Part shown: piece by piece, positions 7,097-7,528 of the stretch
Position numbering within the stretch: position 1 is the stretch's first letter
Layout of the letters: every line of letters begins with the position of its first letter
From: Candidatus Omnitrophota bacterium
GTDB taxonomy: Bacteria > Omnitrophota > Gorgyraeia > Zapsychrales > Fredricksoniimonadaceae
Direction of reading: 5' to 3'
Assembly: GCA_016789035.1 (NCBI GenBank)
Contig: JAEUSC010000139.1
Coordinates: forward strand, 1-7,528
DNA length: 7,528 nt
Notes under the pieces: generated by a model
Told to the model about the DNA's origin: nothing
Seen by the model: the letters and a program-made list of their open reading frames with translations, nothing else
Database searches by the model: none
Program-made: the position numbers and the translations under genes

Positions 7097-7528
7097 TTAT
7101 TCTCCTTTTGCCACATCTTTAAGCTTGAAGACACGAAAGAGATAATACAACATCGGAAGGAAGAACACAGAGCCAATGATTAAAGACCAACCCAAAATCC
7201 GGATTGTTATCTCCGGCGCAGCTGCTTCAAAGAGGGACAAAGCTCCCCCTGTCTTATAAAACAGTACATTGGGATAGATCAAGATTAACCAGGCCATCAA
7301 GACAAGACCAACCTGTGTCGCTGCAAGCAGACGGCTCTTCCAGAGTCCCATTGTACCGGCCAGCGTTTTGCGCCAGAAAATCAGCGTGGCGAATGTAGCC
7401 GCAATAAAACAGCCAATACTAACCGGATGAGTAAAGAAATCTTCCGCAAAATGATACCCATGCAATTCCGCCAAAAGAAAGACCGCGACACCGGCAACCA
7501 ACAGGAAAATATTTGCGGCCTGAGCTTG
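7097..7528 (-). CDS. cydB: Cytochrome bd ubiquinol oxidase subunit II, C-terminal 143 residues (5' end outside window)
   Basis: The frame is open to the window edge and ends at TAA 7097-7099. The visible 143 residues contain four hydrophobic segments: a first one around FLLVAGVAVFLLAEL, a second at IGCFIAATFATLIFW, a third at QVGLVLMAWLILIYP, and a fourth at ILGWSLIIGSVFFLPMLYYL ending in a charged tail. The block YPNVLF followed by LSLFEAAAPEITIRILGW and the final LPMLYYLFRVFK are typical of the CydB C-terminus. CydB is the membrane subunit that partners CydA in the bd-type quinol oxidase, which reduces oxygen to water with high affinity. Full-length CydB is about 340-380 residues, so somewhat over half lies outside; cydA would be expected further upstream. 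A TTG codon at 7501 should not be taken as the start, because coding sequence continues past it. No clear terminator follows. Confidence 0.88.
   Translation of the reverse strand, partial: QAQAANIFLLVAGVAVFLLAELHGYHFAEDFFTHPVSIGCFIAATFATLIFWRKTLAGTMGLWKSRLLAATQVGLVLMAWLILIYPNVLFYKTGGALSLFEAAAPEITIRILGWSLIIGSVFFLPMLYYLFRVFKLKDVAKGE

Noticed and set aside
7097..7501. Complete 134-residue membrane protein starting at TTG 7501
   Set aside because: The same frame continues to the window edge and the content matches the CydB C-terminus, so this is an internal codon of a longer gene.

Overview
All five recognisable genes lie on the minus strand. Reading 5'->3' along that strand (high to low coordinates), they are: the C-terminal part of cytochrome bd oxidase subunit II (cydB, cut by the window end), a hormone-sensitive-lipase-type esterase, a MarR-family regulator, a cytidylate-kinase-like protein, and a very large hybrid sensor histidine kinase that runs off the start of the window. 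I see no tRNA, rRNA, mobile element or CRISPR array. Nothing on the plus strand looks like a real gene.

The sequence suggests a bacterium, probably Gram-negative and able to respire oxygen at low concentration. The evidence is bd-type oxidase, a soluble multi-sensor hybrid kinase, a consensus sigma70-type promoter and ordinary Shine-Dalgarno sites. The phylum cannot be settled from this window; a deltaproteobacterial or similar environmental lineage is only a guess.

Layout. 7097-7528 is the cydB 3' part. 6925-7096 is a short intergenic stretch with a possible extended -10 promoter and a strong ribosome binding site for the esterase (5920-6924). The esterase is followed by a clear intrinsic terminator (5826-5860), so it is probably a single-gene unit. 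Next comes a textbook promoter (-35 TTGACA, 17-base spacer, -10 TATAAT) whose spacer is almost filled by an 18-base near-palindrome. This sits directly before the MarR gene (5255-5740) and looks like a self-operator. The MarR stop codon overlaps the start codon of the cytidylate-kinase-like gene (4587-5255) as TAATG, so the two form a translationally coupled pair. A 268-base intergenic region with several mutually exclusive inverted repeats precedes the kinase (1-4318).

The kinase is unusual. It has a complete PAS-GAF-HisKA-HATPase-REC hybrid unit followed by GAF-PAS-PAS-PAS and a second HisKA domain, with no membrane segment. One polypeptide therefore carries two histidine phosphorylation sites and a receiver between them. 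The best candidates for something new are the self-regulated MarR / kinase-like pair, the two-transmitter kinase and the structured leader before it.
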